Source of the DNA: Thiolapillus brandeum
GTDB taxonomy: Bacteria; Pseudomonadota; Gammaproteobacteria; Chromatiales; Chromatiaceae
Direction: 5' to 3'
Assembly (NCBI RefSeq): GCF_000828615.1
Contig: NZ_AP012273.1
Span: 62,001-126,000 of the forward strand
DNA: 64,000 nucleotides
The notes below the pieces were generated by a model. The model was not told where the DNA came from and ran no database searches. It saw only the letters and a program-made list of their open reading frames with translations. Position numbers and translations under genes: made by a program. Within the stretch, counting starts at the first letter, position 1. Each line of letters starts with the position of its first letter. Positions 1 to 9,031 of this stretch are shown piece by piece.

Positions 1-1406
1 GCGTATATCTCAAACTGGTGGGCGATCAGCCCTATGGTTACCTGTTCGAATCCGTGCAGGGGGGCGAAAAATGGGGCCGCTATTCCATCATTGGTCTGCC
101 CTGCCGCACTCAGCTGCGGGTGCGTGGCAACCGGATTACCCTGAGCACGGACGGCGAGACCACCGAAACCCTGGAAGTGGATGATCCCCTGGCCTATATC
201 GAGGATCTACAGGCCCGTTACCGGGTGCCGGAACTGCCGGGCCTGCCTCGTTTCAGTGGAGGGCTGGTCGGTTATTTCGGCTATGACACTATCGGCTATA
301 TCGAACCGCGTCTGAAGGGCCGCCACAAGGCGGATCCCCTGGATACCCCGGATATCCTGCTCATGATTTCCGACGAAGTGGTGGTGTTCGACAACCTGGC
401 AGGGCGCATGTACATCATTGTGCATGGGGATGTGGCAGCCGGAGACAGCTACGAAACCTGCCAGGCCCGCATCACTGCTCTGGCCAGGCGCATGGGTGAA
501 CCGGTGTCCCGCACGGCCCAGGGTGAAAGCCATCAGGTCAGGGAATCGGATTTCGTTTCCGGCTTTACTGAAGACGGATTCAAGGCCGCCGTGGAGCGCA
601 TCAAGGACTACATCGTGGAGGGTGACTGCATGCAGGTGGTGCTGTCCCAGCGCCTGTCCATTCCCTTCCAGGCTCCGTCTTTGGATCTGTACCGGGCCTT
701 GCGCGGTCTGAATCCCTCTCCCTATATGTATTTCCTGAATTTCGAGGATTTCCAGGTAGTGGGCTCCTCGCCGGAAATCCTGGTGCGCCTGGAAGACGGC
801 GAAGTCACCGTGCGGCCCATTGCCGGCACCCGCCGCCGGGGCCACACGGAAGAGGAGGACAAGGCCCTGGAAGCCGAGCTGCTGGCTGATCCCAAGGAAC
901 TGGCGGAGCATCTCATGCTCATCGATCTGGGGCGCAACGATGCCGGCCGGGTGGCCCGGACCGGCAGCGTGACCCTCACGGACAGGATGATCGTGGAGCG
1001 CTATTCCCATGTCATGCACATCGTGTCCAATGTCACCGCCGAGCTGCAGCAGGGCATGAGCGCCATCGACGTGCTGCGTGCCACCTTTCCGGCGGGTACC
1101 GTGTCCGGCGCCCCCAAGATCCGCGCCATGGAGATCATCGATGAGCTGGAGCCGGTGAAACGGGGCGTGTATTCCGGCGCCGTGGGTTATCTTTCCTGGA
1201 ACGGCAATATGGACACCGCCATTGCCATACGCACGGCGGTGATCAAGGACGGCCAGCTGCATATTCAGGCGGGCGCCGGGGTGGTGGCGGATTCCCAACC
1301 TGCCCTGGAATGGAAGGAAACCATGAACAAGGGCCGGGCGGTGTTCCGCGCCGTGGCCCTGGCGGAAGCCGGTTTGGAAAAACATTTGTGCGAAGGGGAG
1401 GGTTGA
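1..1406 (+). CDS. trpE: Anthranilate synthase component I, 5'-truncated by window edge
   Basis: Converts chorismate plus ammonia to anthranilate, the first committed step of tryptophan synthesis, with TrpG as partner. The reading frame is open at the left edge: codons before the GTG at 18 read V-Y-L-K-L and continue the conserved N-terminal region, so the true start lies outside the window and the GTG is internal. About 466 residues are present. The chorismate-binding C-terminal half is intact, including the [38 protein letters not shown] and GAGVVADS signatures. trpG starts 3 bp after the stop, so the two subunits are co-translated. PabB or a salicylate-type synthase is much less likely given the adjacent trpG, trpD and trpC. 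Confidence 0.96.
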   Translation, partial: VYLKLVGDQPYGYLFESVQGGEKWGRYSIIGLPCRTQLRVRGNRITLSTDGETTETLEVDDPLAYIEDLQARYRVPELPGLPRFSGGLVGYFGYDTIGYIEPRLKGRHKADPLDTPDILLMISDEVVVFDNLAGRMYIIVHGDVAAGDSYETCQARITALARRMGEPVSRTAQGESHQVRESDFVSGFTEDGFKAAVERIKDYIVEGDCMQVVLSQRLSIPFQAPSLDLYRALRGLNPSPYMYFLNFEDFQVVGSSPEILVRLEDGEVTVRPIAGTRRRGHTEEEDKALEAELLADPKELAEHLMLIDLGRNDAGRVARTGSVTLTDRMIVERYSHVMHIVSNVTAELQQGMSAIDVLRATFPAGTVSGAPKIRAMEIIDELEPVKRGVYSGAVGYLSWNGNMDTAIAIRTAVIKDGQLHIQAGAGVVADSQPALEWKETMNKGRAVFRAVALAEAGLEKHLCEGEG

Positions 1407-1409
1407 ACC

Positions 1410-1988
1410 ATGTTGCTGATGATCGACAACTACGACTCCTTCACCTTCAATCTGGTGCAGTATTTCGGTGAACTGGGTGCCGACGTGAAAGTGCTGCGCA
1501 ATGATGAAATCGACATCGGGGGCATCGAGGAACTGCGACCGGATCAGCTGGTCATCTCTCCCGGCCCTTGCACTCCCAGGGAAGCCGGAGTGTCCGTGGC
1601 GGCCATCGAATACTTTGCCGGCAGGATTCCCATTCTGGGGGTCTGTCTGGGCCACCAGTCCATCGGCCAGGCTTTTGGCGGCAGGATCGTGCATGCCCGG
1701 GAGATCATGCACGGCAAGACTTCCCCCGTGTACCATGCCGACACCGGCGTGTTCAGCGGCCTGGACAATCCTTTCCGTGCCACCCGCTATCATTCCCTGG
1801 TCATCGACAGGAACAGCCTGCCGGACTGCCTGGAAATTACCGCCTGGACGGAGCAGGACGGGGAAATGGACGAGATCATGGGTGTGCGCCACCGGGAGCT
1901 GGACGTGCAGGGGGTGCAGTTCCACCCCGAGTCCATTCTCACCGAGCACGGGCATGACATGCTGAAGAATTTTCTCGAGGGCAAGTGA
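1410..1988 (+). CDS. trpG: Anthranilate synthase component II (glutamine amidotransferase)
   Basis: Class I glutamine amidotransferase of 192 residues that supplies ammonia to TrpE. The nucleophile is Cys79 in [15 protein letters not shown], and the His172/Glu174 pair of the triad lies in [17 protein letters not shown]-type Shine-Dalgarno just upstream supports the ATG at 1410. The gene sits between trpE and trpD with minimal spacing. The sequence alone cannot exclude that it also serves as PabA for folate synthesis, as happens in many gammaproteobacteria. Confidence 0.95.
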   Translation: MLLMIDNYDSFTFNLVQYFGELGADVKVLRNDEIDIGGIEELRPDQLVISPGPCTPREAGVSVAAIEYFAGRIPILGVCLGHQSIGQAFGGRIVHAREIMHGKTSPVYHADTGVFSGLDNPFRATRYHSLVIDRNSLPDCLEITAWTEQDGEMDEIMGVRHRELDVQGVQFHPESILTEHGHDMLKNFLEGK

Positions 1989-1990
1989 AC

Positions 1991-3013
1991 ATGGACATGA
2001 AACAAGCAATCGCCAGGGTCATCGAACAGGATGATCTGAGCGCCGATGAAATGACAGCCGTCATGCGCAGTATCATGACCGGCGGCGCCACCCCCGCGCA
2101 GATCGGTGGTTTTCTCATCGGTCTGCGCATGAAGGGCGAGACGGTGACGGAAATCACCGCCGCCGCCTCCGTCATGCGTGAGCTGGCTTCCGGCGTGGAT
2201 ATTGCCGGACTGGATCACAGTGTGGATATCGTAGGCACGGGTGGCGATGCCTCGGGCACCTTCAATGTCTCTACCGCCTCCATGTTCGTGGCTGCGGCGG
2301 CGGGCTGTCATGTGGCCAAGCATGGCAACCGCTCGGTCTCCAGCAAGTCCGGCAGCGCCGATGCCCTGGAAGCGGCGGGCATACGCCTGGATCTCAGTCC
2401 GGAGCAGGTGGCCCATTGCGTGCGTGAGGTGGGCGTGGGCTTCATGTTCGCCCCCGGCCATCACAGCGCCATGAAACACGCCATTGGTCCGCGCAGGGAA
2501 ATGGGGGTGCGCACCATCTTCAATGTCCTGGGCCCCCTGACCAACCCTGCCGGAGTGCCCAACCTGCTTCTCGGGGTGTTCAGCCAGGATCTGCTGGAGC
2601 CTCTGGCGGAAGTCCTGCAACGCCTGGGCGCCCGTCATGTGCTGGTGGTGCACTCCAGAGACGGCCTGGATGAGATCAGCATCGGCGACAAGACTGAGGT
2701 CGCAGAGCTCAAGGACGGCGCCATCCGCCGCTATAGCATCCGCCCGGAAGAATTTGGTATGGAGCGGGCAACCCTGGACAGGATTCAGGTGGCGGACGCA
2801 GGAGAAAGCCTGGCCATGATCCGCTCGGTGCTGGAAGACCATCCTGGCCCGGCCCGGGACATCGTCATCCTGAATGCTGGCGCGGCCATTTATGCTGCGG
2901 GACTGGCAGATGATCTCAAGGGTGGCGTGGACAAGGCCCAAGCTGCCATCGCCAGTGGGGAAGCACGCAACCGCCTGGACAAGTTGATCATCGTGAGCCA
3001 GAGTTTCGACTGA
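1991..3013 (+). CDS. trpD: Anthranilate phosphoribosyltransferase
   Basis: Transfers the phosphoribosyl group of PRPP to anthranilate. About 340 residues, the usual length. The PRPP-binding GTGGD loop ([17 protein letters not shown]) and the [21 protein letters not shown] and GPLTNPAG motifs are present. The frame extends to a GTG at 1985 that overlaps the trpG stop. The ATG at 1991 is preferred because it gives the family-typical MDMKQ start and is better spaced from the GAGGGC sequence near 1977. Translation is probably coupled to trpG. Confidence 0.95.
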   Translation: MDMKQAIARVIEQDDLSADEMTAVMRSIMTGGATPAQIGGFLIGLRMKGETVTEITAAASVMRELASGVDIAGLDHSVDIVGTGGDASGTFNVSTASMFVAAAAGCHVAKHGNRSVSSKSGSADALEAAGIRLDLSPEQVAHCVREVGVGFMFAPGHHSAMKHAIGPRREMGVRTIFNVLGPLTNPAGVPNLLLGVFSQDLLEPLAEVLQRLGARHVLVVHSRDGLDEISIGDKTEVAELKDGAIRRYSIRPEEFGMERATLDRIQVADAGESLAMIRSVLEDHPGPARDIVILNAGAAIYAAGLADDLKGGVDKAQAAIASGEARNRLDKLIIVSQSFD

Positions 3014-3099
3014 TCATCATGGAAACCCCATACATCTATGCCGTAGGCGAGTACGCAGGCATCCTCGAACTCTGATTCTGGGTTGGAGCCCTCTACACC

Positions 3100-3900
3100 A
3101 TGAACGATACCCCGGACATCCTCAAAAAGATCATTGCCCGAAAGACCGAGGAAATCGCCATGGCCCGCCGGAAGGTGCCGGAAGAGGCTTTGCGGGAGCA
3201 ACTTTCCCGGGCTTCCGCGCCCCGGGGTTTCGTGGCTGCCCTGAAAGACAAAATTGCCGCAGGACAGCCGGGCGTGATTGCCGAGATCAAGAAGGCCTCA
3301 CCATCCAAGGGAGTGCTGCGGGAGGATTTCCGGCCTGCGGATATCGCCCGCAGCTATGCGCAACATGGTGCGGCCTGCCTGTCCGTGCTCACGGACGTGG
3401 ATTTCTTCCAGGGCAGCCCCGAATACCTGAAGCAGGCCCGGGCTGCCTGCGAACTCCCGGTGATCCGCAAGGACTTTATTGTCGATCCCTACCAGGTGTT
3501 CGAAGCCCGGGCCATGGATGCTGACTGTATTCTGCTCATTGCCGCCTGCCTGGACGATGATCAGCTGGCGTCACTGAATCAGCTGGCCATGGATCTGGGC
3601 ATGGACGTGCTTATCGAAGTTCATGACGAGGGTGAGTTGCTTCGTGCGCTGAAAGTCGATAATCCCATGGTCGGCATCAACAACCGCAATTTGCGCACTT
3701 TCGAGGTCAGTCTGCAGACAAGCCTGGATATGTTGGCCCAGATTCCCGATGACAGGCTGGTCATCACCGAATCCGGCATTCTCCAGCCAGAGGATGTGGA
3801 TCTTATGCGCCAACATGGGGTGAATGGCTTCCTGGTAGGTGAGGCCTTCATGCGTGCGGACGATCCCGGTACCCGCCTGAGGGAACTCTTCAGCCTGTAG
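3100..3900 (+). CDS. trpC: Indole-3-glycerol-phosphate synthase
   Basis: Ring closure of CdRP to indole-3-glycerol phosphate. A 266-residue stand-alone TIM barrel with no TrpF fusion. Signatures: [13 protein letters not shown] (catalytic Lys), [36 protein letters not shown] and ITESGI. It follows trpD after an 86-bp gap containing an 18-codon open frame. It converges on crp. The trpD-trpC-crp-osmC order is the one known from Pseudomonas (trpC-vfr). Confidence 0.96.
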   Translation: MNDTPDILKKIIARKTEEIAMARRKVPEEALREQLSRASAPRGFVAALKDKIAAGQPGVIAEIKKASPSKGVLREDFRPADIARSYAQHGAACLSVLTDVDFFQGSPEYLKQARAACELPVIRKDFIVDPYQVFEARAMDADCILLIAACLDDDQLASLNQLAMDLGMDVLIEVHDEGELLRALKVDNPMVGINNRNLRTFEVSLQTSLDMLAQIPDDRLVITESGILQPEDVDLMRQHGVNGFLVGEAFMRADDPGTRLRELFSL

Positions 3901-3910
3901 TGTGGCCGGG

Positions 3911-3974
3911 TGTTGAAAAAGCCCGCATATCCTTATGTGGCAATGAGGTTGTCGAAACACGGTGTTTTTCAACA
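3911..3974. repeat. Inverted repeat between trpC and crp
   Basis: TGTTGAAAAA at 3911-3920 is the exact reverse complement of TTTTTCAACA at 3965-3974. Inside the 64-bp element a second short palindrome, AAACACGGTGTTT, adjoins the right arm. The element lies in the convergent gap after trpC. It could act as a two-way terminator, or be a small dispersed intergenic repeat or the scar of a mobile element. Which of these applies cannot be told from one copy. Confidence 0.5.
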
Positions 3975-3993
3975 GCCTGATCGAGGATTGTGA

Positions 3994-4014
3994 GCACCCG
4001 GGATCAACGGGTGC
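3994..4014 (-). terminator. Hairpin overlapping crp stop codon
   Basis: GCACCCG (3994-4000) pairs with CGGGTGC (4008-4014) across a 7-nt loop. The stem covers the end of crp. On the minus strand it is not followed by a clear T run, so it is at best a weak terminator or an mRNA-stabilising structure. Confidence 0.35.
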
Positions 4015-4657
4015 CGAAAATCACCATGGTTTTGCCTTTGACGCTGATCAGCCCCTGGGCCTCCAGGTTCTTCAGTACCCGGCCCACCATTTCCCGGGAG
4101 CAGCCCACGATGCGCCCGATCTCCTGACGGGTGATGCGGATCTGCATGCCGTCCGGATGGGTCATGGCGTCGGGTTGCCGGGTAAGATCCAGCAGGGTAC
4201 TGGCCACCCTTCCGGTAACATCGTAAAACGCCAGGTGGCTGACCTTGCGGCTGGTACTGAGGAGGCGTTCGGACAGTTGCTTGCCCACAGCATAGAAGAA
4301 ATCCTTGGCATGTTCCTTCAGCTCATTCTCCAGCAAGGCTTCCATGCGGGTATAGCTGATCTCTGCGATTTCGCAGGCGGTACGGGTGCGAATGATGACT
4401 GAGCGCGTAGCCTGGGGCACGAACATGCCCATCTCTCCAATGAACTCACCCTTGTTGGCATAGGCAAGGATAATCTCCTTGCCGTCCTCATCTTCCAGCA
4501 ATACAGTCAACTGCCCATCCAGGACATACAACAGGGTGTCCGCCTTGTCGCCAGGCTTCATCAGTTCCTTGCGCACGGGATACTTGTGAACATGGCAGTG
4601 TGCAAGAAATGGCGCCAGCCATGCCGGCGGCGGCGGTGGGGGTTTGACGATACTCAT
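4004..4657 (-). CDS. crp: Crp/Vfr-type cAMP-responsive transcription regulator
   Basis: Global regulator of 217 residues with an N-terminal cyclic-nucleotide-binding beta-roll (GEFIGEMGMF, then RSVIIRTRTACEIAEI containing the phosphate-contacting Arg-Ser) and a C-terminal winged helix-turn-helix (RITRQEIGRIVGCSREMVGRVLKNLEAQGLI). The recognition helix CSREMVGRVL matches Crp/Vfr rather than Fnr, and there is no N-terminal Fnr cysteine cluster. The Pro-rich start (KPPPPPPAW) is an oddity. The location between trpC and an osmC-family gene mirrors Pseudomonas vfr and the divergent crp-yhfA pair of enterobacteria. Confidence 0.93.
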   Translation of the reverse strand: MSIVKPPPPPPAWLAPFLAHCHVHKYPVRKELMKPGDKADTLLYVLDGQLTVLLEDEDGKEIILAYANKGEFIGEMGMFVPQATRSVIIRTRTACEIAEISYTRMEALLENELKEHAKDFFYAVGKQLSERLLSTSRKVSHLAFYDVTGRVASTLLDLTRQPDAMTHPDGMQIRITRQEIGRIVGCSREMVGRVLKNLEAQGLISVKGKTMVIFGTR

Positions 4658-4739
4658 ATTGGCAGCCCTGTGCTCAAGTTAAAAGTACTCCTGATTATCA
4701 TTCTGCCATGAGTACGGGTTGCGGCAAAGCTGTAATTGC

Positions 4740-4753
4740 ATCACGTCTGTGAT
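4740..4753. promoter_or_regulatory. 14-bp palindrome in the crp-osmC divergent region
   Basis: ATCAC-GTCT-GTGAT is a perfect dyad in the 134-bp region between the divergent starts of crp (4657) and the OsmC-like gene (4792). Its half-sites resemble Crp half-sites but point outward rather than forming TGTGA-N6-TCACA. Crp autoregulation is therefore possible but not demonstrated by the motif. Confidence 0.3.
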
Positions 4754-4791
4754 AGTTTCTGTGCCATTCTGTAACACCGTTTAAGAGAGCT

Positions 4792-5214
4792 ATGATGAAA
4801 GCAAAAGTCAAATGGGTGGATGGCGCCCTCATGCTGGGAGAGTCGGGCAGTGGTCACGTGGTGGTCATGGATGGCCCCGAAGAACATGGTGGACGCAATC
4901 TGGGAGTGCGCCCCATGGAAATGCTGCTGCTGGGCATGGGAGGCTGCACCGAGTTCGATGTTATCCATATTCTCAGGAAAAGCCGCCAGGATGTGCGTTT
5001 CTGCGAGGTGGAAATCGAAGCCGAGCGGGCGGATACGGAACCCAGGGTGTTCACCCGCATCCATGTGCATTTCCGCGTGGCAGGCAAGGCTCTGACGGAG
5101 AAAGCTGTAGGCCGGGCCGTGAGCCTGAGTGCTGAAAAGTATTGCTCCGCCTCCATCATGCTGGGTGAGACGGCAACCATCACCCATGACTTCGAGTTGC
5201 TGGAGCTGGACTGA
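4792..5214 (+). CDS. OsmC/Ohr-superfamily protein (YhfA-like)
   Basis: 140-residue OsmC-fold protein. The first conserved cysteine lies in MEMLLLGMGGCTEFDVIHIL and the second in SAEKYCSASIMLG, the arrangement of this thiol-peroxidase-like superfamily. Being divergent from crp and of this length, it matches the YhfA subgroup, whose physiological role is not established. The start is ATG 4792 or ATG 4795. The stop overlaps the next gene's start (TGATG), so both are probably translated together. Confidence 0.88.
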   Translation: MMKAKVKWVDGALMLGESGSGHVVVMDGPEEHGGRNLGVRPMEMLLLGMGGCTEFDVIHILRKSRQDVRFCEVEIEAERADTEPRVFTRIHVHFRVAGKALTEKAVGRAVSLSAEKYCSASIMLGETATITHDFELLELD

Positions 5215-5630
5215 TGCCCCGGCCTTCCCTGGGTTATGGCATGCGTCATGTGGCGCTTTATGTTCGTGATCTGGCGGCTTGCGAGCAGTTCTATGTCGAA
5301 CTGCTGGGAATGCAGGTGGAGTGGCGCCCCGACGATGCCAACGTCTACCTGAGTTCAGGGGGCGATAACCTGGCCCTGCACCAGGCGGGTGATCTGCCCG
5401 GGGACGAGGCGGCTCAACGCCTGGATCATATTGGTTTTTTCCTCGAATCCGCGGAAGACGTTGATGACTGGTTCCACTGGTTGCAGGAAAATGCCGTGCC
5501 CATGCGGACTCAGCCCCGCACCCACCGGGACGGTGCCCGTAGCTTCTATTGTCATGATCCCGATGGCACTCTGGTGCAGATGATCCACCATCCTCCGCTT
5601 TGTGCCTGGGAGGAAGATAAGCTCAGGTGA
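5214..5630 (+). CDS. VOC-superfamily (glyoxalase-like) protein
   Basis: 138-residue vicinal-oxygen-chelate protein with two beta-alpha-beta-beta-beta modules. The first begins GMRHVALYVRDLAACEQFYVELLGM and the second RLDHIGFFLESAEDVDDW, ending SFYCHDPDGTLVQMIHHPP. Metal-ligand-type residues are visible (His near the start, His in LDHIGFF, Asp/Gln near the end). The substrate cannot be deduced; glyoxalase I proper is not indicated. It is coupled to the OsmC-like gene and overlaps the end of convergent apaH by 8 bp. Confidence 0.85.
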   Translation: MPRPSLGYGMRHVALYVRDLAACEQFYVELLGMQVEWRPDDANVYLSSGGDNLALHQAGDLPGDEAAQRLDHIGFFLESAEDVDDWFHWLQENAVPMRTQPRTHRDGARSFYCHDPDGTLVQMIHHPPLCAWEEDKLR

Positions 5631-6462
5631 AATTGCCGGGGTTCTGCCGGCCTGGACAGTTGTATTGAACAGGTTCGGGGATGACGGTATCCAGACGCAG
5701 GGCCGTGAGCTGTCCACCCCACAAGCAGCCCGTGTCCAAAGCCCAGACGTTGTTCCGGTGCTGATAGCCCAGAGTGGACCAGTGCCCGAACAGGATACGA
5801 TCATTGCGGGTCAGTCTGTGGGGATGCAGGAACCAGGGATAGTATTTCTTCTTCTGGCTGCCGGGTGAACCTTTCAGCTTCAACTTCAGTTTACCCTTGC
5901 GGGTCACGAAACGCAGGCGGGTGAAACAGTTGGTGATGAAGCGCAATCTGTCCATGCCCTGCAGGCCGGGATCCCATCGGTTGGGCTTGTTGCCGTACAT
6001 CTGATCGAAGAACTTTACGTGTTCGGGGCCCCGCAGTACGGTTTCCACCTCTGTGGCGCATGCCCTTGCGGTTGCCAGATCCCACTGGGGAGGCAGGCCG
6101 GCATGGATCATGGTGAAATCCAGCTCTTCATCATGATGCAGCAGGGGGCGGTGACGCAGCCAATGGATGAGTTCATCCTGATCGGGTGCATTCAGGACCT
6201 GGTTCAGGTCGTCACTGTCGCGAAAGCGTTCGTTGCCTGAGGCCAGTGCCAGCAGGTGCAGATCGTGATTGCCCAGTACGCAGACCGCGCGATCCCCCAG
6301 GGAGGAGATGAAGCGCAATGTCTCCAGAGACTTCGGGCCGCGATTGACCAAATCGCCCACGAACCACAGCCGGTCGCGGGCAGGATCGAAATCCAGCCGG
6401 TCGATGAGCATACGCAACTCGTCGTAGCAGCCTTGAATGTCGCCAATGGCCCAAGTGGACAT
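5623..6462 (-). CDS. apaH: Symmetrical bis(5'-nucleosyl)-tetraphosphatase
   Basis: Hydrolyses Ap4A to two ADP. 279 residues of calcineurin-like metallophosphoesterase fold, with metal-binding motifs GDIQGCYDEL (residues 7-16), GDLVNRGPKS and LGNHDLHLL, and HAGLPPQWD further on. Length and motifs are those of ApaH. It is transcribed after apaG with a 14-bp gap. The usual upstream partner ksgA is missing. Confidence 0.95.
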   Translation of the reverse strand: MSTWAIGDIQGCYDELRMLIDRLDFDPARDRLWFVGDLVNRGPKSLETLRFISSLGDRAVCVLGNHDLHLLALASGNERFRDSDDLNQVLNAPDQDELIHWLRHRPLLHHDEELDFTMIHAGLPPQWDLATARACATEVETVLRGPEHVKFFDQMYGNKPNRWDPGLQGMDRLRFITNCFTRLRFVTRKGKLKLKLKGSPGSQKKKYYPWFLHPHRLTRNDRILFGHWSTLGYQHRNNVWALDTGCLWGGQLTALRLDTVIPEPVQYNCPGRQNPGNFT

Positions 6463-6476
6463 GGTTCCGGTACTTC

Positions 6477-6860
6477 TCAGTGAACTACGTTGGGCATCTG
6501 CAGGGAAAATGCAGGAATGGGGGTGACAAAATGCTCTCCCTGGTCATCGAGCATTTCATAATCGCCTTCCATGGCGCCCACAGGGGTTTCGATGATGGTG
6601 CCGCTACTGTAGCGGTAGTGCTGTCCGGGTTCCAGGTAAGGCTGCTCTCCCACCACCCCTTCTCCGCGCACTTCTTCCACCTTGCCGTTGGCGTCAGTGA
6701 TGATCCAGTGGCGATTTAGGAGTCTGGCGGACAGACTACCCTGGTTGCTGATGGTGATGGTGTAACCGAATACATAGCGATCAGCCTCAACATCGGACTG
6801 TTCGCGGATGAACGTGGTTTCTATGTCCACCTGGATATCATGTTTGAGAGAGCTTTTCAT
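6477..6860 (-). CDS. apaG: ApaG (DUF525) protein
   Basis: 127-residue beta-sandwich protein. GYTITISNQG, RHWIITDANGK and EGVVGEQPYLEPGQHYRYSSG are typical ApaG signatures. The frame stays open upstream to 7019, but those extra 53 residues run into a repeat-rich intergenic region and have no family match, so the ATG at 6860 (MKSSLKHDIQ) is chosen. Its biochemical role is not settled. In this window it heads an apaG-apaH pair. Confidence 0.93.
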   Translation of the reverse strand: MKSSLKHDIQVDIETTFIREQSDVEADRYVFGYTITISNQGSLSARLLNRHWIITDANGKVEEVRGEGVVGEQPYLEPGQHYRYSSGTIIETPVGAMEGDYEMLDDQGEHFVTPIPAFSLQMPNVVH

Positions 6861-6867
6861 GGGCGGG

Positions 6868-6873
6868 ATTATA
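6868..6873 (-). promoter_or_regulatory. TATAAT box directly before apaG
   Basis: On the minus strand a perfect TATAAT ends 7 nt before the apaG ATG, with no Shine-Dalgarno between them. If used, transcription would start at or within a base of the start codon (leaderless mRNA). No good -35 is seen 16-18 nt upstream, so this may be fortuitous. Confidence 0.35.
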
Positions 6874-6910
6874 CTCTGATTCCATGGGGTGAGGGAGGTA
6901 TAGGGTGTTG

Positions 6911-7053
6911 GCGCCGCAGTGCCCTGGCTCCCTGCGGCATACGACCGCCAGGAAGGCGGAAGTGCCGATTGTGCAGGAGCAGCCATCGGCCCGTCCATCC
7001 CTGGGCGCCGCACCGCCATCCCTGGCTCCTTGCGGCATACCGTCCATCCCTGG
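6911..7053. repeat. Short intergenic repeat cluster
   Basis: Two imperfect copies of a unit running GCGCCGCA...CCCTGGCTCC.TGCGGCATAC occupy 6911-6942 and 7005-7040. CCGTCCATCCCTGG occurs exactly at 6991-7004 and 7040-7053. The units lie in the gap between apaG and the S9 peptidase and have no convincing coding potential. They look like a genome-dispersed GC-rich intergenic repeat family. Confidence 0.65.
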
Positions 7054-7056
7054 ACA

Positions 7057-7090
7057 TAAAAGGCCCGGAGGATGTGTCCGGGCCTTGCTT
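7057..7090 (-). terminator. Rho-independent terminator of the S9 peptidase gene
   Basis: A 10-bp perfect stem, AAGGCCCGGA (7060-7069) with TCCGGGCCTT (7077-7086) and a 7-nt loop. On the minus strand it is followed by TTTTATG. It lies 25 bp beyond the stop of the minus-strand peptidase gene. Confidence 0.8.
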
Positions 7091-7114
7091 TTGATGGAGA
7101 GATTGCTGGTGGAA

Positions 7115-9031
7115 TTACAGATTTTTCTTCAGGAATTTATCCATCATCTTGTAGAGTTCCAGCTTGTTGGCCTCGCGACGGAAGCCGTGGCCTTCCTTCT
7201 TCTTGATCAATTTAATATAGGGCTTTCCCAGGGAATTCAGCTTGCTCATCAGGTGTTCAGCCTGGGCAATTTCGACGCGGGGATCCCGGCGCCCGTGGAT
7301 GATGAACAGGGGGTCGTCAAGATTGGTCAGCAGGTTGATGGGTGAGGTCTTTTCCATACGCGCCTGATCCTTGGGGTTGTCGGGGTCGCCAATAGCCCGA
7401 TGGAACCAGGCCGTGATGCCGCCTTCCTGGTCGTGTCTGGTGTCCCATTCTTCCAGCATGTCCAGGTCCACCACGCCTACGTAGTTGATGCCGCATTTGT
7501 ACAGATCCGGGGTCATGGTCAGGCCCGCCATGGTGGCGTAGCCGCCGTAGCTGGCACCATAGATGCACACCCGTTTGGGATCGGCAATGCCTTCCTTGAT
7601 GGCCCACTTCACGGCATCGGAAATGTCGTCCTGCATCTGCAATCCCCATTGCTGCCAGGCATTGACGTGGAACTTGTTGCCGTAACCGCCAGAGCCACGG
7701 TAGTTCATCTGCAATACGGCGTAACCCCGGTTGGCCAGGAACTGTACTTCCGGATTCCAGCCCCAGTTGTCACGGATGCCGTAGGGGCCGCCGTGAGGAT
7801 GAATAATGAGCGGCACGGGTTTTCCCTCGGCGCCTTTGGGCAGAGTCAGATAACCATGGATCAGCAATCCGTCACGAGCCTTGTAACGAATGGGCTTCAT
7901 GTCCGCCATCAGTTCCGGCTTGATGCGGTCGGCGATCTGGGCCAGGTAGGTCAGTTTGAGCTTGGGCTCGGTCTCCAGCAGGTAGTAGGTACCCGGCGTC
8001 TTGTCACTGGTGGCGACGACGACAGCGGTTTTTTCATCATCGGTCAAACTGGTGAGGCGATTGAGGGTGTCGGGCAGAGCCTTGTCCAGAGCTTTCTGGA
8101 TACTGCCGAACTTTGTGTCCAGGTAATGCATATGAGGCTTGTCGGTAATGTACCCGATCCCCAGTGGGCGGTGGTCGCTGGGGGAGAAACTGGGGGTGCC
8201 CACGTCCACTTCATCGTGGCCGAACACCAGCTCCTTCTTGCCCGTAGCAGGGTCCAGAGTGTAAACCGCCTGGCGGTCACGACCCACGGCGGAGGAGATG
8301 TACAGAGTTTTGTTGTCAGCAGAAAACCCCGCGTATTCGGTGTTCTCCTGCCCAAGATGGCTGGTGGCCAGCACCTTCCAGGGGGCATCTTCAGTTTCAC
8401 GGTAGAGCAGCTCACTGCTGGCATCGGACTTGTCACTGGCCACCACCTGCCGCATGGCGACGCGTACCTTGTGATCCCAGTCCATGCCCCAACCGGTAAT
8501 ATTGCCGGGATTGGAGGTCAGGCGCTTCTTCCTGCCGGTGTAGATGTCCATGCGGTACAGGTCCGGGAACTGGGCCTTGCGGTCGTTGCTGGTGACAATG
8601 ACATGCCGGTCGTCTTCCTTCAGCCGGTCCACCATGCGGGTATAGCGGGGGATCAGCTGTATGCCTTTGGATGCCTTGGTCAACACCCGGGGTTTGCTGC
8701 CGTCGATATTTACGGCATTCAGGGCAAAGGATTCGTTGCCGTCTTCTTCGACGGAAAACAACAGCCTCTCGTTGCTGGCCCATTGATAAGAGGCCACATC
8801 CCGTTTGGTCAGGGATGTGACGGCCAGGGGTTTCATGGTGGCGCGATCCACGACCACCAGGTTTCTGCTGTCTCCCACGGGGGCGATGGCAGCCAGGTGC
8901 TTGCCGTCGGGGGACAGGCTGACCTGGGAAAACTCATAGTTTTTGAAGAAATACTCTACAGGAAGCTCTTCCGCAGAGCTTGCCAGAGCATTTGCCAATA
9001 GCAACAAAGAAAGCGCGAGTTTTTGTATCAT
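7115..9031 (-). CDS. Secreted S9-family prolyl-oligopeptidase-like peptidase
   Basis: 638 residues. An N-terminal signal peptide (hydrophobic LALSLLLLANALASSA) is followed by a WD40-like beta-propeller region (roughly 25-380, with LSPDGKHLA and FSPSDHRP repeats), then an alpha/beta-hydrolase domain. Catalytic triad: Ser494 in GASYGGYATMAG, Asp583 in HGRRDPRVE, His615 in KEGHGFRRE. Predicted to hydrolyse peptides in the periplasm or cell envelope. It is divergent from a TonB-dependent receptor and next to a dedicated TonB system, suggesting joint peptide uptake and cleavage. The exact peptidase type (dipeptidyl, acylaminoacyl) cannot be read from sequence. Confidence 0.92.
   Translation of the reverse strand: MIQKLALSLLLLANALASSAEELPVEYFFKNYEFSQVSLSPDGKHLAAIAPVGDSRNLVVVDRATMKPLAVTSLTKRDVASYQWASNERLLFSVEEDGNESFALNAVNIDGSKPRVLTKASKGIQLIPRYTRMVDRLKEDDRHVIVTSNDRKAQFPDLYRMDIYTGRKKRLTSNPGNITGWGMDWDHKVRVAMRQVVASDKSDASSELLYRETEDAPWKVLATSHLGQENTEYAGFSADNKTLYISSAVGRDRQAVYTLDPATGKKELVFGHDEVDVGTPSFSPSDHRPLGIGYITDKPHMHYLDTKFGSIQKALDKALPDTLNRLTSLTDDEKTAVVVATSDKTPGTYYLLETEPKLKLTYLAQIADRIKPELMADMKPIRYKARDGLLIHGYLTLPKGAEGKPVPLIIHPHGGPYGIRDNWGWNPEVQFLANRGYAVLQMNYRGSGGYGNKFHVNAWQQWGLQMQDDISDAVKWAIKEGIADPKRVCIYGASYGGYATMAGLTMTPDLYKCGINYVGVVDLDMLEEWDTRHDQEGGITAWFHRAIGDPDNPKDQARMEKTSPINLLTNLDDPLFIIHGRRDPRVEIAQAEHLMSKLNSLGKPYIKLIKKKEGHGFRREANKLELYKMMDKFLKKNL

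Noticed and set aside
207-2009. 600-residue minus-strand open frame across trpE and trpG
   Set aside because: Antisense to strongly conserved trp genes; His/Gly-rich shadow translation without motifs, typical of high-GC third-position bias.
4740-4753. Palindrome considered as a standard Crp site
   Set aside because: Half-sites are in outward orientation with 4-bp spacing, not TGTGA-N6-TCACA; kept only as a low-confidence regulatory candidate.
6861-7019. 53-residue N-terminal extension of ApaG
   Set aside because: Runs into the intergenic repeats and has no match to the family; the internal ATG at 6860 gives the standard length.
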